This document shows, piece by piece, positions 11,073-22,720 of a stretch of 64,000 nt of DNA. Made by a program: the position numbers and the translations under genes. This DNA is from Arachis hypogaea (taxonomy: Eukaryota; Streptophyta; Magnoliopsida; Fabales; Fabaceae): positions 72,541,772 through 72,605,771 of the forward strand of contig NC_092051.1 of NCBI RefSeq assembly GCF_003086295.3, read 5' to 3'. Within the stretch, counting starts at the first letter, position 1; every line of letters starts with the position of its first letter. The notes beneath the pieces were generated by a model. The model searched no databases. It saw only the letters and a program-made list of their open reading frames with translations, and was not told the origin of the DNA.

Positions 11073-11076
11073 AGGA

Positions 11077-11705
11077 ACTTCGATGCTGGCACCTTTATAG
11101 ACAATCAGCTGATCCCTGGTACGGAGGACCACTTTCTCGGTACTGAGCTTGCAACCCGGGTGAGATGGATGTATCGCACCCTTCTTCGTGGAGCTGTGAT
11201 AGCTCGGAAGGCCGAGTTTGAGTTGTCGGGCATGCAGGCATTGCGAAGGAAACTTGAAACCGCTGCCAAAGCCAACAACAAACTCAAGGCCCAGGTTGAG
11301 AAGCTTCAGGAACAGCTGTCCGAGGTGAAGAAAGGGTGCAAGGGTGCCGAGGAGAGGGCTGCGTCCTTTGAGGAAAAGATGAAGGCCTCCGACGCCACCG
11401 TTTCCCGTTTGACCGAGCGGGAGATGAATCTGGAGAGCCAGCTCAATGCCGCGCAAGGTCGTGTGGTTGCTGTGGAAAAGGAGCGCGACCAGGCCATTTC
11501 GTCGGCTAAGGCTGCCCAGGCCGAAGTTGAAGAGCTTAAGAAGAAGCACAAGGCGACTAAAGAGCAAAGAAAGAACGCGATCTTCATGACTGAGGAGGCT
11601 CTCAAGGCTCAGGTGAAGATCGTGGTTCCAGACTTCGACACATCGGCTATTGGGGTCTTCAAAACAATTCAGGACGGCAAGATTGTTGATATGCCCCGAA
11701 AGTGA
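11077..11705 (+). pseudogene. Antisense extra ORF of element A, 3' part (coiled coil)
   Basis: Continuation of the coding broken at 3493. An open frame from 11077 ends with TGA at 11703-11705. The first part has NFDAGTFIDNQLIPGTEDHF; from about 11230 it is a long heptad-rich coiled coil with many Lys, Glu and Ala. The two parts are one nucleotide out of frame across the B insertion, so a further lesion existed. No catalytic motif is visible. Orientation is opposite to gag-pol. Confidence 0.8.
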
Positions 11706-12155
11706 ACTCTTGTAACTTTTGCTTTTGTATGGCCTTGTAAGATACTTTTGTTGCAACTGTTAAGACCTTTGCTATGTTTTAATGGTCGCCTGGTCGGCTT
11801 TAAAGTATTGCCTTTATCTTGTTTGTTTAGTATTGTTTTTTGTTACCGTTGTTCCGGTGTGGACTTATTGCTTGTGTCCGTTTTGCCGTTTACGTTGGTA
11901 GCATGGTTGAAACCGCCTTGATCACGTTATCGCGGCCGTTAGTTATGGCTCTGATCCGACTGGCTCCCGGGGTGATCAGTCCCGGGTTCCCGTTAAAGAA
12001 CGCGATTGTGTGGGGTACGTGTTAGAGAATAGTCGTTAGCTAAACGAATTCATGAACACGGTAGGAATTTGATAAAAGTAAACCATTGGGAAATAACATT
12101 TGGTAAAAGTAAACATCTATCTAGCTCGTCAGGCCGCTTGGTCGGTGCGCCCAAG
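11706..12155. other. Convergent spacer between the antisense ORF and pol in element A
   Basis: The plus-strand ORF ends at 11705 and minus-strand pol ends at 12156, so the two transcripts converge here. The T-rich stretch 11706-11850 is a plausible 3' end region for the plus-strand transcript. No ORF is supported. Confidence 0.6.
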
Positions 12156-13369
12156 CTATGAATAGAACCTCCTCAGGTTACCTGCATTCCATGTTCTCAG
12201 GATTTCTTTGCCGTCGAGCCTTTCCAGCTTGTAGGCACCTTTGCCAAGCACTTCTTTAATTCTGTAGGGGCCTTCCCAGTTTGCTGCCAGCTTTCCTTCT
12301 CCCGGGGTCGGTTGCCCGATGTCGTTGCGCCGCAGGACGAGGTCCTTTTCCTCAAATTCCCTCCTGAGGACCTTGGTGTTGTAGCGTAGGGCTATTCTTT
12401 GTTTCAGCGCTACCTCTGATAAGTGGGCCATCTCTCTAACCTCGTCTACCAGGTCTTTGTCTACTGCTTCTTCTACTCCTGCGAGAAGTAACCGTGGGCT
12501 CGACTCGCCGATTTCTACGGGTATCACCGCATCGACTCCGTATGTTAGGCGAAAGGTGGTTTCTCCTGTGGAACTTTGCTCGGTTGTTCGGTAGGACCAG
12601 AGGACCGAGGCGAGCTCGTCGGCCCATGCGCCTTTTTTGCTATCTAGACACTTCTTGAGACCTAATAAGATAACCTTATTTGCGGACTCCACTTGTCCAT
12701 TTGTCTGGGGATGCTCAACCGAGGAGAACATCTGCTTTATCCCCAAGCCGGTGAGAAATTCTGCAAACTTCTTGTCAGTGAACTGTGTCCCATTATCCGA
12801 TATGACAATCTCCGGGATGCCGAATCGGGTTATCACCTGCCTCCACAGGAACTTTCTACAATTAGATGAGGATATGCTGGCCATTGGTTCAGCCTCTATC
12901 CATTTGGTGTAGTAGGCGATGGCAACTATGAGATACTTGACTTGTCTTGGGCCGACCGGGAAGGGTCCTAAGAGGTCGATTCCCCATTGTGCAAAAGGTT
13001 GGGTAGACGTCAGTAGGCTCAGTTCGGAAGCTGGAGCTTTGTGGAAGTTGGCGTTCTGTTGACACTTCGCATATTTTTTTACGAATTTTCTGGAGTCATT
13101 CATCATTGTTGGCCAGTAGTATCCAGCTCGGATAAGCTTCCTTGCTAGGGCTTTGCCCCCGATGTGATGGCCGCAGCACCCCTCATGGACTTTTCTAAGT
13201 ACGTAGTCCGTCTGGTCGGGGTGTAAGCATTTCAGCAAAGGTTGGTTGAGTCCCTTTTTGAATAGCTGGTCTTGTATGACCGTGTATTTGGCGGCTTCTC
13301 CTCTTAACGCTTTGGCTTCCTTCTCATCCTCAGGGAGTTTGCCGCTTTCTAGGAAGTCAGTGATGGGGT
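12156..13369 (-). pseudogene. Integrase of element A
   Basis: A 405-codon frame (downstream of a frameshift). An N-terminal His-Cys zinc region at about residues 63-104 has lost one cysteine: position 101 is Tyr, three residues before Cys104. The catalytic triad is present: Asp133 in GIDLLGP, Asp193 in ISDNGTQF, Glu229 in NGQVES, with the usual 35-residue gap between the last two. The C-terminal chromodomain-less tail ends RTWNAGNLRRFYS. Integrase would insert the cDNA with 5-bp target duplication, matching GTCTC at the element ends. Confidence 0.92.
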
Positions 13370-14046
13370 CCAACCAAAGAAGGGCTTATTTTGGTCAGGT
13401 GGAGGGCAACTGCCGGCTCTTTCGTGATGCCTTGAATGAGGGAGCGGTTGCCGATTCCAGGTTTTGTGCTCGCCAGCTTGGATAGGAGGTCTGCCTGTGT
13501 GTTCCTCTCCCTTGGAACGTGTTGGATCGTGATCTCTTCAAATTGTTTGCTCAGCTCTTTGACCCTCTCTAAGTATTTCTGTAGCAGTGAGTCTCTGGCT
13601 TGGTAGCTTTCATTCACTTGCGAAGTGATGACTTGCGAGTCACTGCATACTTCCAGCCTCGTGGCCCCAACTTCCTGAGCTAGAACCAAACCCCCCAGGA
13701 GGGCTTCGTATTCTGCTTGGTTGTTCGATACGGAAAACTCGAACTTGACCGACTGTTCGTAGATGACTCTGGCCGGGCTTTCTAAGATGATCCCGGCGCC
13801 CCCAGACGTCTGGTTGAAGGCTCCGTCTACATGGAACTTCCACCGTGTGTCCATGACTTCAATTGGGTTCCCGGTTACCTCCACCAGGAAGTTTGCCATT
13901 GCTTGCGCCTTGATTACATGTCGAGGTTCGTAGTTCAAGTCATATTGGGACAATTCGATGGCCCAGGTCATCATCCTTCCTGCTAGATCAGGTTTCTGAA
14001 GCACCTGACGAATCCCCTGATCCGTTCTCACGACCACCTGGTGACT
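13370..14046 (-). pseudogene. Second (archaeal-type) RNase H of element A
   Basis: After the end of the first RNase H (a tether with SQYDLNYEPRHVIKAQ) comes a separate RNase H fold: KFHVDGAFN, NNQAEYEALLGG, EVCSDSQVITSQVN and NTQADLLSKLAS, giving the acidic active-site residues. A duplicated RNase H next to integrase is diagnostic for the Tat branch. The frame ends at 13357; a 1-nt change in a T-run (minus strand, about 13370-13376) shifts it against integrase. Confidence 0.88.
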
Positions 14047-14460
14047 CTAGAAGTACTGTCGCAATCGGCGGGAGGAGACCAGAAGTGCCAGTGCCAGCTT
14101 CTCCAGCTTGTTGTATCTAAGTTCTGCCCCTTGCAGTTCTCTACGCACAAAGTAGATCGGTTGCTGGGCCTTCCCTTCTTCCCGCACCAACACCGCTGCG
14201 AGCGCCCCCTCTGTGATGGCTAGGTACAGATTGAGTGGCTCTCCGGCTTTCGGCTTCCCGAGCACTGGGGGTGCTACTAGAATCTCTTTGAAGTGGTTGA
14301 AAGCTTCTTCGCACGCAGGGGTCCACTCAAATGCTATTCCCTTCTTCATCAAAGCGAAAAAGGGTAGGGCCTTTGCTGCCGATGCACCGAGGAAATGGGA
14401 CAACGCTGTGAGCCTTCCCGTCAGCCGCTGAACGTCTTTGATGCAGCCCGGACTCCTCAT
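14047..14460 (-). pseudogene. RNase H region of element A between two stop codons
   Basis: The same reading frame continues from RT after a TAG at 14461-14463. It covers the RT thumb and first RNase H (FALMKKGIAFEWTPACEEAF, PLNLYLAITEGALAAVLVRE). It ends in a second TAG at 14047-14049, after which coding continues in frame. Both stops are single-base nonsense changes in an otherwise good frame. Confidence 0.88.
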
Positions 14461-15987
14461 CTAGAGTATTGCTTGGTACTTTTCAGGGTTGGCCTCCACT
14501 CCCCTCTGGGTTATCATGAATCCCAGGAACTTTCTGGCCTCCATGGCAAAGCCGCACTTAAGCGGGTTGAGCCTCATGCCGTGTTGTCGGAGGGATGTGA
14601 ACATGTTTTCCAGGTCGCTTATGAGATCGTCAGGGCGGGTGGTCTTTGCGAGGATATCATCCACGTAAACTTCCACCGTCTTGCCGATGAGGTTGGAGAA
14701 TATTTTGTTCATCAGTCTCTGGTACGTTGCCCCCGCGTTCTTCAGGCCAAACGGCATCACCCTGTAGCCGTAGGTCCCCCCTGGCGTAATGAACGCCATT
14801 TTATCCTCGTCTGGCCGGTGCATCGGTATCTGATTGTAGCCGGAGTAGGCATCCATGAAACTCAGATACCGGTATCCTGCAGCCGCGTTGACAAGTGCGT
14901 CAATGTTGGGAACAGGGTAGCAGTCCTTAGGGCATGCTTTATTGAGATCGGAGTAGTCCACACACATTCTCCATTTCCCATTGTGCTTTTTTACCAGGAC
15001 CACGTTTGATAGCCTGGTCGAATAGTCCAGCTCCCGGATGAACCCCGCTTCGAGGAGGCCGGCCGTCTGTCTGGCCACTTCCTCTGCTCTTTCCTGAGAC
15101 ATTTTCCTCCTTCTTTGGGCTACTGGTTTGGCTTCCGGTCTGATGGCTAGGTGGTGCGACATGAGGCCATAGTCTATGCCCGGCATGTCGACAGGTGTCC
15201 AGGCGAACAAATCGCCATTGGCTCTGATCATTTCCATCAAAGGTCCTTTTAACTCATGGGGGAGGTTCCTATTGACGAACGTGAATTTTTCCTCCGAGTT
15301 CCCGACCCTAAACTTCTCCAGGTCCCCTTCGGGTTCGGGTCTTGGTTTGTCATCAACTCTGACATCCAAGTCGGCGAGAAATATCCCCGATGCCTCTTTA
15401 GACTTTTTTCTTAACGAGAGACAGGCGTTGTCGCAAGCGACTGCCGTTTCCAGGTCTCCTCTCACAGATCCTATTGACCCTTCTTCAGTTATGAACTTCA
15501 TTACTAACATCCTCGTGCTGATGACTCCTCCTAGGTCGTTGATTGTCTTTCTCCCCAGGATGATGTTGTAGGCGGTGGAGTCCTGTAGGATCACAAATTC
15601 GGCCATTACCGTTCTTCTCCCCTGGCCTTGTCCCAATGAGATCGGCAGGGTGATTATGCCATCTGGCTTGATGAAATGGTCGCCGAGCCCTACGACACTG
15701 TGCTGGTGTGTCTGTAGGTTGGCGTCCTTTAGGCCCAAAGCATCGAACACATTGCGGAACATGATGTTTGAGTCTGCCCCCGTATCTACAAGGATTCGTT
15801 TGACGAGACCAGTTCCTACCCTGGCCGTTATGACCATGGGAGGACTCCCTCCGATCTCATCGAACCACTGATCCTCCGGGCCGAACGAAATGGGTGGGAG
15901 CTTCCTAGTGCTTCGCGTAGAGGATGAGGAGACCGCCAGGACTTTTGGCGTCTTTCCTGTGTGCCGACCTTGACGTGGGTGCTGCAT
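14461..15987 (-). pseudogene. Protease and reverse transcriptase of element A
   Basis: A 508-codon frame. The aspartic protease motif LVDTGADSN is at residues 66-74. RT motifs follow: VVLVKKHNGKWRMCVDYSDL (about 329-348), MPFGLKNAGATYQRLM and the catalytic YVDD at 441-444. The real coding joins gag near 15950: gag and pol differ by one nucleotide at an A-run (CCAAAAG on the minus strand), more likely a 1-nt insertion than programmed shifting. Confidence 0.92.
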
Positions 15988-17482
15988 TCCTAGCTGTTAC
16001 CACGTTCACTATGGTGAGGCCCCAATCGTCGTCCTCCGGTTCTTGGCGTCGCTTCGGTGCCCGAGTCCTATCCTCACCGTCGTGGTCGCGATTCCGTCGC
16101 CTCGGCTCCCTAATAAGGTGGGAAAATTTGGCTAGCTTTCCATCCCTGATGGCCTGCTCTAGTGCATCCTTTAGATCAAAGCAGTCTTGGGTTTTATGCC
16201 CATAGCCCTTGTGATAATCACAGTAGAGGCTTCGGTTTTTCCCTGTTTGTTCCTTCAGTGGTCGGGGCTTCAACAAGATCCCTTTTTCGGCAATTTGTTG
16301 ATAAACTTCCATGATCGGCGCGGTGAGGAGAGTGTAGTTGGTGAACTTCCTGACACGAGGAAATGGTCTGGGTGCCTTGCTCGGGCCGCCGTCTCTGGCA
16401 TGTTCCTTTTGTCCTTCTCTGCTTCTGCGGTGCCGGTCTTGGTTGTGAGAGGGCTGCCGTTTGTTGGCGGCCACGACTCGGCTCACTTCTTCGTCGTTGA
16501 TGTACTCCTTGGCCACACATTGGATTTCCTGCATACTCCACACTGGTTTCGTGGTAAGGTGCTTTCTGAAGTCCTCGTTCAGGAGTCCATTCGTCAAGCA
16601 TAAACTTGTGACTGAGTCCGTCAGCCCGTTGATTTCCAGGCACTCATCGTTGAATCTGTCTAGGTATTTCCTGGTCGACTCGTCAGGTCGCTGAGTCACC
16701 CTGAGCAGGTTGATTGGGTGCTTCGCCTTTGCAATTCTGGTCATGAATTGGGCTAAGAAGGCATGGCTGATGTCTGCGAAGCCGGTCACCGAGCCCTGCG
16801 GGAGGTTATTGAACCACCATATTGCAGGTCCCGCTAGGGTTATCGGGAAGGTGCGGCACCTTACTTTGTCTCCCACTCCCTCAAGGTTCATTTTGGCCTC
16901 AAAGGCCATGAGATGTTCCAGTGGGTCTTGCGTTCCGTCGTACCTCATGTCTGTTGGCTTGTAAAAATGTTTTGGCAGCCGGACCTCGAGTATGGAATGA
17001 TGAAACGGGGTCGCCCCCATTATCACGGGTCCCCGTGTTCTCGTTGTTCTTCCTTCGTCGTCCTCCCGACGAGCGTCTTCGGTTCCTCGATCTGTAGTAC
17101 GCCGCCTTTCATGTCAGGCATAAATGACGGGGTCATGGCGTCTTCTCGCGCGTCCTCTTTCCCCAGTGCTCTCGGATTCTGCCTGGGGGCTGGGCGTGCG
17201 TCTGGAGTGGCTCCTAAAGTGAGAGCGGGAGTGGCTTTATTCTGGGGTGTGTTGGTCGCGCTCCCTGTCTGCTAGCCGGCGTTCCAAGCCTTGCATCCTA
17301 TGGCGTAGTTCCTGCATTATTCTGGCGTGGTTGTCGCCAGTTCCCCCGAAGGGGCGTCTCTTGTGGGATTGTGTTGTGTGTCTCGGAGGGGACCTTGGAT
17401 GTTGCTGGGAAGCAGTCGCAGCGGCATCCCCTCCAGGCTCGGCCTCGCGGCTTGTTCCAGTTTGGACCAGTACGAAGTCCAT
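15905..17482 (-). pseudogene. Gag of element A
   Basis: The frame starts at ATG 17482, 25 bases inside the 5' LTR, and is broken by TAA at 17237-17239 and TGA at 17114-17116. It then runs open to 15905. The retrotransposon capsid domain lies at about 17026-16430 (FYKPTDMRYDGTQDPLEHL, PAIWWFNNLPQGS). A zinc-knuckle variant with Cys-x2-His-x4-His-x4-Cys spacing (CDYHKGYGHKTQDC) lies near 16190-16230. Arg-rich stretches flank it. Confidence 0.9.
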
Positions 17483-17507
17483 GGTCGATCCCCACAGACG
17501 GTGCCAA
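17483..17507 (-). other. Primer binding site and leader of element A
   Basis: Directly inside the 5' LTR the minus strand reads TTGGCACCGTCTGTGGGGAT. It begins with the TGG expected opposite a tRNA CCA end. The matching tRNA is not identified. Confidence 0.75.
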
Positions 17508-17944
17508 TGTTCGGTAGGTCGGGTACCGGACGGATCGGATAAGTATCCTAGTCAACGAAGGGGAAGTCGTCTGGTCGTACGTCTCCAGATTGGGGGTAGG
17601 CGAGGTCCCGAGCTCTTCAGATGTGAAAGGGGGGTGTCACCTGCAAAGACACTCCGACGCTCTAGTCAGTCTAGTGTGCAGGCAAAAAAAGGGGGAGATT
17701 GGTATGTGACATACCTTGGGGGAAGGGTAGATCCTTCTCCATTTATACCGTGTCAGAGGTGGGCCCTGCAGGGACAGGCCCACCTTCTTCGAGGCCTCCC
17801 TTGCACAGCTGTGGCGAAGCTGTCAAAGACGCGTGTCAGGGATGCATGTCCGGGTCGGAGTCTGAGCATCTCGCCCCCGACCGTTCGGGTCGGGTGTTGC
17901 TCGGGTCGGGCCGGCCCATAAACTACTTGGGCCAGGCCGTAATA
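17508..17944 (-). repeat. Element A 5' LTR
   Basis: 437 bp, homologous to 1234-1606 with about 64 extra bases. The minus-strand TATA-like GGTATAAAT is at 17741-17749. The flanking GTCTC follows at 17945-17949. Confidence 0.92.
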
Positions 17945-18744
17945 GTCTCCAAGAACACATGTTCACATGTATGGCTAAGTAGTATGATGATTCATGAATC
18001 CTACCAATTTGAATATCAAAATAAAGTATAAATAGACTTGCAAGAAAAACGCTCATGAAAGCCGGGAACAAGGAATTGAGCATCGAACCCTCACCGGATG
18101 TGTATCCGCTCTAATCGCTCAAGTGTATAGGGTTGATTCACTCAATTCTCCTCTAATCATGCTTTCCAAGATTTATTTTTCATCTAACAATCAACAATTA
18201 TTCAATGCATGCATACATTCATCATGAGGACTTATTCATAGGTTGTAATGGGGCTAGGGTAAAGGTAGGATGCATATGGTCAAGTGAGCTTGAAATTTGA
18301 ATCTTTGATTAACCTAAGCTCTCACCAAACACATATAACAATCTATACAATTCTAATACAATGCCTAGCTACCCATGATTTCCACTTTTTCACATACTCA
18401 TGCATTCTCTTTAATTCACATTCCATATGCATTGATTTTTATTGAACTTTACTTTGGGGCATTTTTGTCCCCTTTTTATTTCTTTTTCTCTCTTTTTTTT
18501 TTCTATATTTTTTTTATACATTTTTGTTTTTTTTTCATATATTTTTTTCTCAAACAAAATAAGACACGAAGCACCAAAAGTAACCAAGAAATTCTCAACA
18601 ATTGAGTAAAAGGATTCAACATCAATATTAAAATAAGAAACTTAGAAAAGAAAATAAGACTAAGCTATAAAAACAAAATTAAAATGCAATGAATGAAAAT
18701 AGGCAAATGCAATAAAAGAAAATGGAAGAAAAGATTTTTTTTGA

Positions 18745-19010
18745 ACCGGCGCGGACGCGTCATGCACGCCCACGCGTCAATTCGCAGGTTGGCTCATGGA
18801 CGAATACGCGCCAGGTGCGCGCACGCGCGAGTTGGTTTGTGCCTCGCGCACAAAGTAGGCGCAAGTTAGGCACAACTCTCTGGAATTTGGCTTGGAGGTG
18901 AAATCTTTGCATCCACGCGTACGCGTACATGGCGCGTCCACGTGGATGATCGAAAATGCTTGAGGCGCGCGTACGCGCCATGTGCACGCACGCGCGGGTT
19001 GGTGCTCTGT
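18745..19010. repeat. CpG-rich palindromic block of element C
   Basis: Units built on ACGCGT and GCGCGC (for example CGCGTACGCG) in an AT-rich surround, at the same place as the array in B. The overlapping ORFs are repeat by-products. Confidence 0.75.
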
Positions 19011-19195
19011 TTTTCAAAATTTTTCCAAGTTCTTGCACCAAACCAAGCTTTCCAAACCTCCAAACAGCTACCAAAACACCATAAAACCTTATTTAACCTA
19101 CTAAACTACCAATTATACTCAACAAACTCAACAAAACATGAAATTAAACTAATTACCAATATGTACAAAAGGGAAAAATGAAAAGAATTTACCAT

Positions 19196-19213
19196 GGTGG
19201 GGTGTCTCCCACC
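19196..19213 (-). other. Stem-loop after the element C ORF
   Basis: Minus strand GGTGGGAGACACCCCACC, then ATGG. The stem is identical to B and D; only the loop has one change. Confidence 0.7.
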
Positions 19214-19385
19214 TAGCACTTTTGTTTATTGTCCTTAAGTTGGACTTATGGGGAGCTCCTTATCAAGGTGGCTTGTGCTTGTAACCATCTTGGAACAACC
19301 ACCAATGCTTGAATCTCCAATAAGCTCCATTCTTCAATGTTAATATCTTCAAGCTTTGATGGAGTTCTTCACAAACCATGAGCTC

Positions 19386-20834
19386 CTAAAGTTGGTTTTC
19401 CTTGTGCGATCCGGGATCCCGCACTTTGTTTTGACACCCATCTTCAAAGTGATCATCATGATTCCAATTGGGTGGCATGACCTTAGAATTCTCAATTAAG
19501 CACCCAAACATTCTCCTAGACCCATGCAATTTGGTTCTACACCAACCATTGCCATTCAACTTTGAGCATGCAACCATAATAAACTTAGAATGGTGTTTTC
19601 AACCACTACACAACTCTCTCCTACTTTTAACTCCACAAAGAGCTCTAAGTTGACCATCATTTTTAATCAAACCATATTCAAGTGAGAAAGTAAAGCTTAG
19701 GGATAAAAATTTTACCCACTTGAATATTGTGTTGGATGGTGACTTAGGAAGGGGTGGTTCTAATGATCTTGCAAGTTCCACTCCCTTGTGCTCTTCCTTG
19801 ACTATCTCCACCTCTTTACAACTTTCCTCAACTTCAACCTCTTCCTCTTGGTGCCTTACTTCCAATTCAATTTCTTCTTCATTGCTCACCATAGGCATGA
19901 GAGGTTGTGCGTCTTCTTCTTTGATCTCCATGGCCAGCCCAATGGGAGAGGATTCAATTGTACATAGGAATTCCTCAATGATTGAATCCATCTCTTGGTC
20001 AACCTCTTCAAAGGCATCAACCACTTCTTCCGGCTCAATTATCTCGCCTTCCTTCCCTTGTGGCAATCCTTGTTTCACCCCTTAATCTACACCTTGAAGC
20101 TCTAAACTCACTCCCTCACTATGCTCCTTGATTGCTTCTCCACATTCAACAATGGGAGTTCCTTGATCGCATAGGCTTAGGCAGGAGGAGACCATATTGC
20201 TAACGGCTTCCGCTAGGATAACCATCTTGGCTCCTAGCTCTTTAAACTTCTTTTCATCCTCCTCTTGTCGCCTCAAGATATGAGATTCAAGATCTCTCAA
20301 ATCAAACATGGAGGCTTCATCAGAGGGTAGTGGTGGAAGAGATGGTTCATTGTTTGAGGGAAATGCATTGTAGTTGGAAGGTGGTTCATCTTGGTAGGGG
20401 TATGGAGATGGTGTATATTGAGGTGGTTCTTGAGAGTAATTGTGTTGGAATGGTGGTGGTTCTATGTGTGGTTCATATGGTTCATAAGGTGGTTGGTATG
20501 GTGGATAAGAATTAGGGTCATAATGAGGTGTTTGGTGGTAGGGGGCTTGTGAGTAAGGTGGTTCAAAGTCATGTTGAGGGGGTGGTTCATAGGCATGCGA
20601 TGGTGGTTGTTGACAATTACAATAAGGGTTACCACATCCATTAGATTGATATGTATTAGGATTAGAATTATACCCATAAGAATCCGGAGGTTGTTGTTGC
20701 CAAGAAGGGTGATCAATCCCTTGAGGCTCCTCCCACCTTTGATTGTTCCATCCTTGATGCATGTTATCATTGTAGCTTCCATTTCCTACAACATAATTTG
20801 AACCAAACTCATAGCCAAAGTGGTGAGAATTCAT
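19386..20834 (-). pseudogene. Long ORF of element C, two stop codons
   Basis: Homologue of the B ORF. It starts at ATG 20834 with MNSHHFGYEFGSNYVVGNG and a Pro/Tyr/Gln-rich N-terminus, then a predicted coiled coil (RRQEEDEKKFKELGAKM). A TAA at 20082-20084 and a TGA at 19599-19601 interrupt it, but the same frame holds throughout. The conserved C-terminal block FKWVKF, NDGQLRALCG, GWCRTKLHGSRRMFG is readable. It ends about 19386. Conservation across stops shows these are recent losses. Confidence 0.8.
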
Positions 20835-20963
20835 AATAGCAAGAGAAAATAAAAAAAAAACTAGTAAGAACTAATAAAAACTAACTCCTAAAACAAGAAA
20901 AAAAACTAGCAAAGAAGCATATTAACATATATACAATAGCCAATAATATAACACCATTGCAAC

Positions 20964-20981
20964 TCCCCGACAACGGCGCCA
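20964..20981 (-). other. Primer binding site of element C
   Basis: Minus strand TGGCGCCGTTGTCGGGGA, three bases inside the 5' LTR, the same type as in B and G. Confidence 0.88.
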
Positions 20982-20984
20982 TTT

Positions 20985-22720
20985 TGATGAATGAACTCTT
21001 GACGGTTTAGAATTTCCTCAAATGAATGAATTCTCGTTGTAAAGTATAGTTTCCAAACCAATCAATAATTCTTTCATACAAAAATATTGGTTGTTACAAT
21101 TAACAAACCCCAAATAAGAATTAACCGAAGTATTTAGACTCTGGGTCGTCTCACGAGGAATTGCAATGAAATGCTCAATCATTGGCTATGAAGGGGGTAA
21201 GGGGGTTTTTGGTTGATAAGAGGGGCAACAAAATAAATGGCAAGAAGAGTAAATCAAGCAAGTACATAAAGAAAGCAATTAATAAAGAAAAGCAATTAAT
21301 AAAGAGAGACATTCATGGCAAGAGTTGAGATCATAGGCTTTCCATCCTAGTCATGCAATGATTAATTCATCTTATCTAGTCAACTCCAACAAATGGAAGA
21401 AGGTATCATGTCATCTTCACATAGGGAGAAAGTCAAACAAGACTAATTAATCATGTCACAAATATAACAAGAATTTATCTTATTACGTCATCTCCAACAT
21501 TGGAAGAAGGTATAGGTTATCTTCCATGAGAGAAAGTCTAACAAGACTAGCTAATCTCAATCCAAAAGTCCTAATCAACTTACTAATTAAATTAGCAAAA
21601 GATTAGCGTCAATGGAAACAATATTAGCTAACAACTCTAGATCACCAACATGAGTTGGGTTTTTATGACTCAAGATTGCCTAATTACTCTTTCCAAGCCA
21701 AGAATGCTCAAAAATCTACTCTAACATCCTTCCAAGCATTTTATCAAACACTTGGAAGGCATACAAGGAAAGCATGGTAAAAGTGTAAGAATAATAAATC
21801 TACCAACTACTAATTGCAAGAAAAGTAAATTCACAACTCAAATCAACAATTAAAAGATCATCAAACATTAAATTTCATTAAAGAAAAGATCCAAATCCAA
21901 TAAAGGGTTCATGAACAAAAAAAAAGACATAAAAGTAAAATTGACAAGAGAACTAAGAAGAATAGAGTAGTAGCAACAAGAAATTAAAAGGAGAAACTAA
22001 ATTAAAACAAGAATTAAAAGTTGGATTTAAGAAAATTAAACCTAAACTACCCTAAATTCTAGAGAGAAGGGAGAGCTTCTCTCTCTAGAATTCTACCTAA
22101 AACATGATGAAAACTATACTATGACTACTTGGTTCATTCCCCCTTCAATCCTTGGGTTCAATAGCATCAGAAATGAGTTAGATTGGGCCCAAAATGCTTC
22201 AGAAATCGCTGGGGGCGATTTCACTTTAGTGGACCACGTGCTCAATCGGCACGCACGCGTACATGGCGCATGCGCGCCCCTATACGTGAAGCAACATATG
22301 ACAAATTTTATATCATTTTGAAGCCCCGGATGTTAGATTTTCAATGCAACTAGAACCGTTTCATTTGGACCTCTGTAGCTCAAGTTATGGTCGTTTGAGT
22401 GCGAAGAGGTCAGGCTTGACAACTTTACGGTTCCTTCATTTCTTCATGAGTTCTCCCACTTTGCATGCTTTTCTCCTCACTTCTTCCATCCAATACTTAC
22501 CTTCTAAACCTGAAATCACTTAACAAACATATCAAGGCATCGAATGGAATTAAAGTGGATTAAAATCACCAATTTTAGGGCTTATAAAGCATGTTTTCAC
22601 ATTTAAGCACAATTCAAGGGAGAATTACAAAATCATGCAATTTCATTGAATAAATGTGGGAAAAGTTGATAAAATCACCCAAATTAAGCACAAGATAAAC
22701 CACAAAATTGGGGTTTATCA
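20985..22720 (-). repeat. Element C 5' LTR
   Basis: 1736 bp, TGATGAATG to GGGTTTATCA on the plus strand. The part from 21653 matches window positions 1-1066 closely. The flank to its right is GTGCT; the partner duplication is outside the window. Confidence 0.9.

Larger units (their letters stand above)
1234..17944 (-). mobile_element. Element A: Tat-like Ty3/gypsy LTR retrotransposon, complete but broken
   Basis: It is bounded by LTRs at 1234-1606 and 17508-17944, starting TGTTCGG and ending GTAACA or GTAATA. The 5-bp target duplication GTCTC flanks it. On the minus strand the order is 5' LTR, primer site, gag, protease, RT, RNase H, second RNase H and integrase; an ORF on the opposite strand lies between integrase and the 3' LTR. 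The second RNase H and the antisense extra ORF are hallmarks of the Tat/Ogre branch of plant Ty3/gypsy. It is interrupted by element B at 3494-11072, so its own length is about 9.1 kb. Several stops and frameshifts make it non-functional. Confidence 0.93.
17945..20984 (-). mobile_element. Element C interior (right of the A insertion)
   Basis: Continues 1067-1233 after the A insertion. It aligns with the B interior but is shorter: from about 18560 it jumps to sequence matching B near 6790, losing the small ORF and the internal purine module. It holds a T-rich stretch (18460-18550), a CpG-rich block, the post-ORF hairpin, the broken ORF and the primer site. Confidence 0.88.

Noticed and set aside
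14395..15009. Plus-strand ORF of 204 codons opposite RT
   Set aside because: A shadow of the conserved RT frame on the other strand; its residues have no known pattern.
15940..15960. Programmed gag-pol frameshift in element A
   Set aside because: The pol frame is +1 relative to gag at an A-run and the element has other random lesions; without intact relatives using the same shift a plain insertion is simpler.
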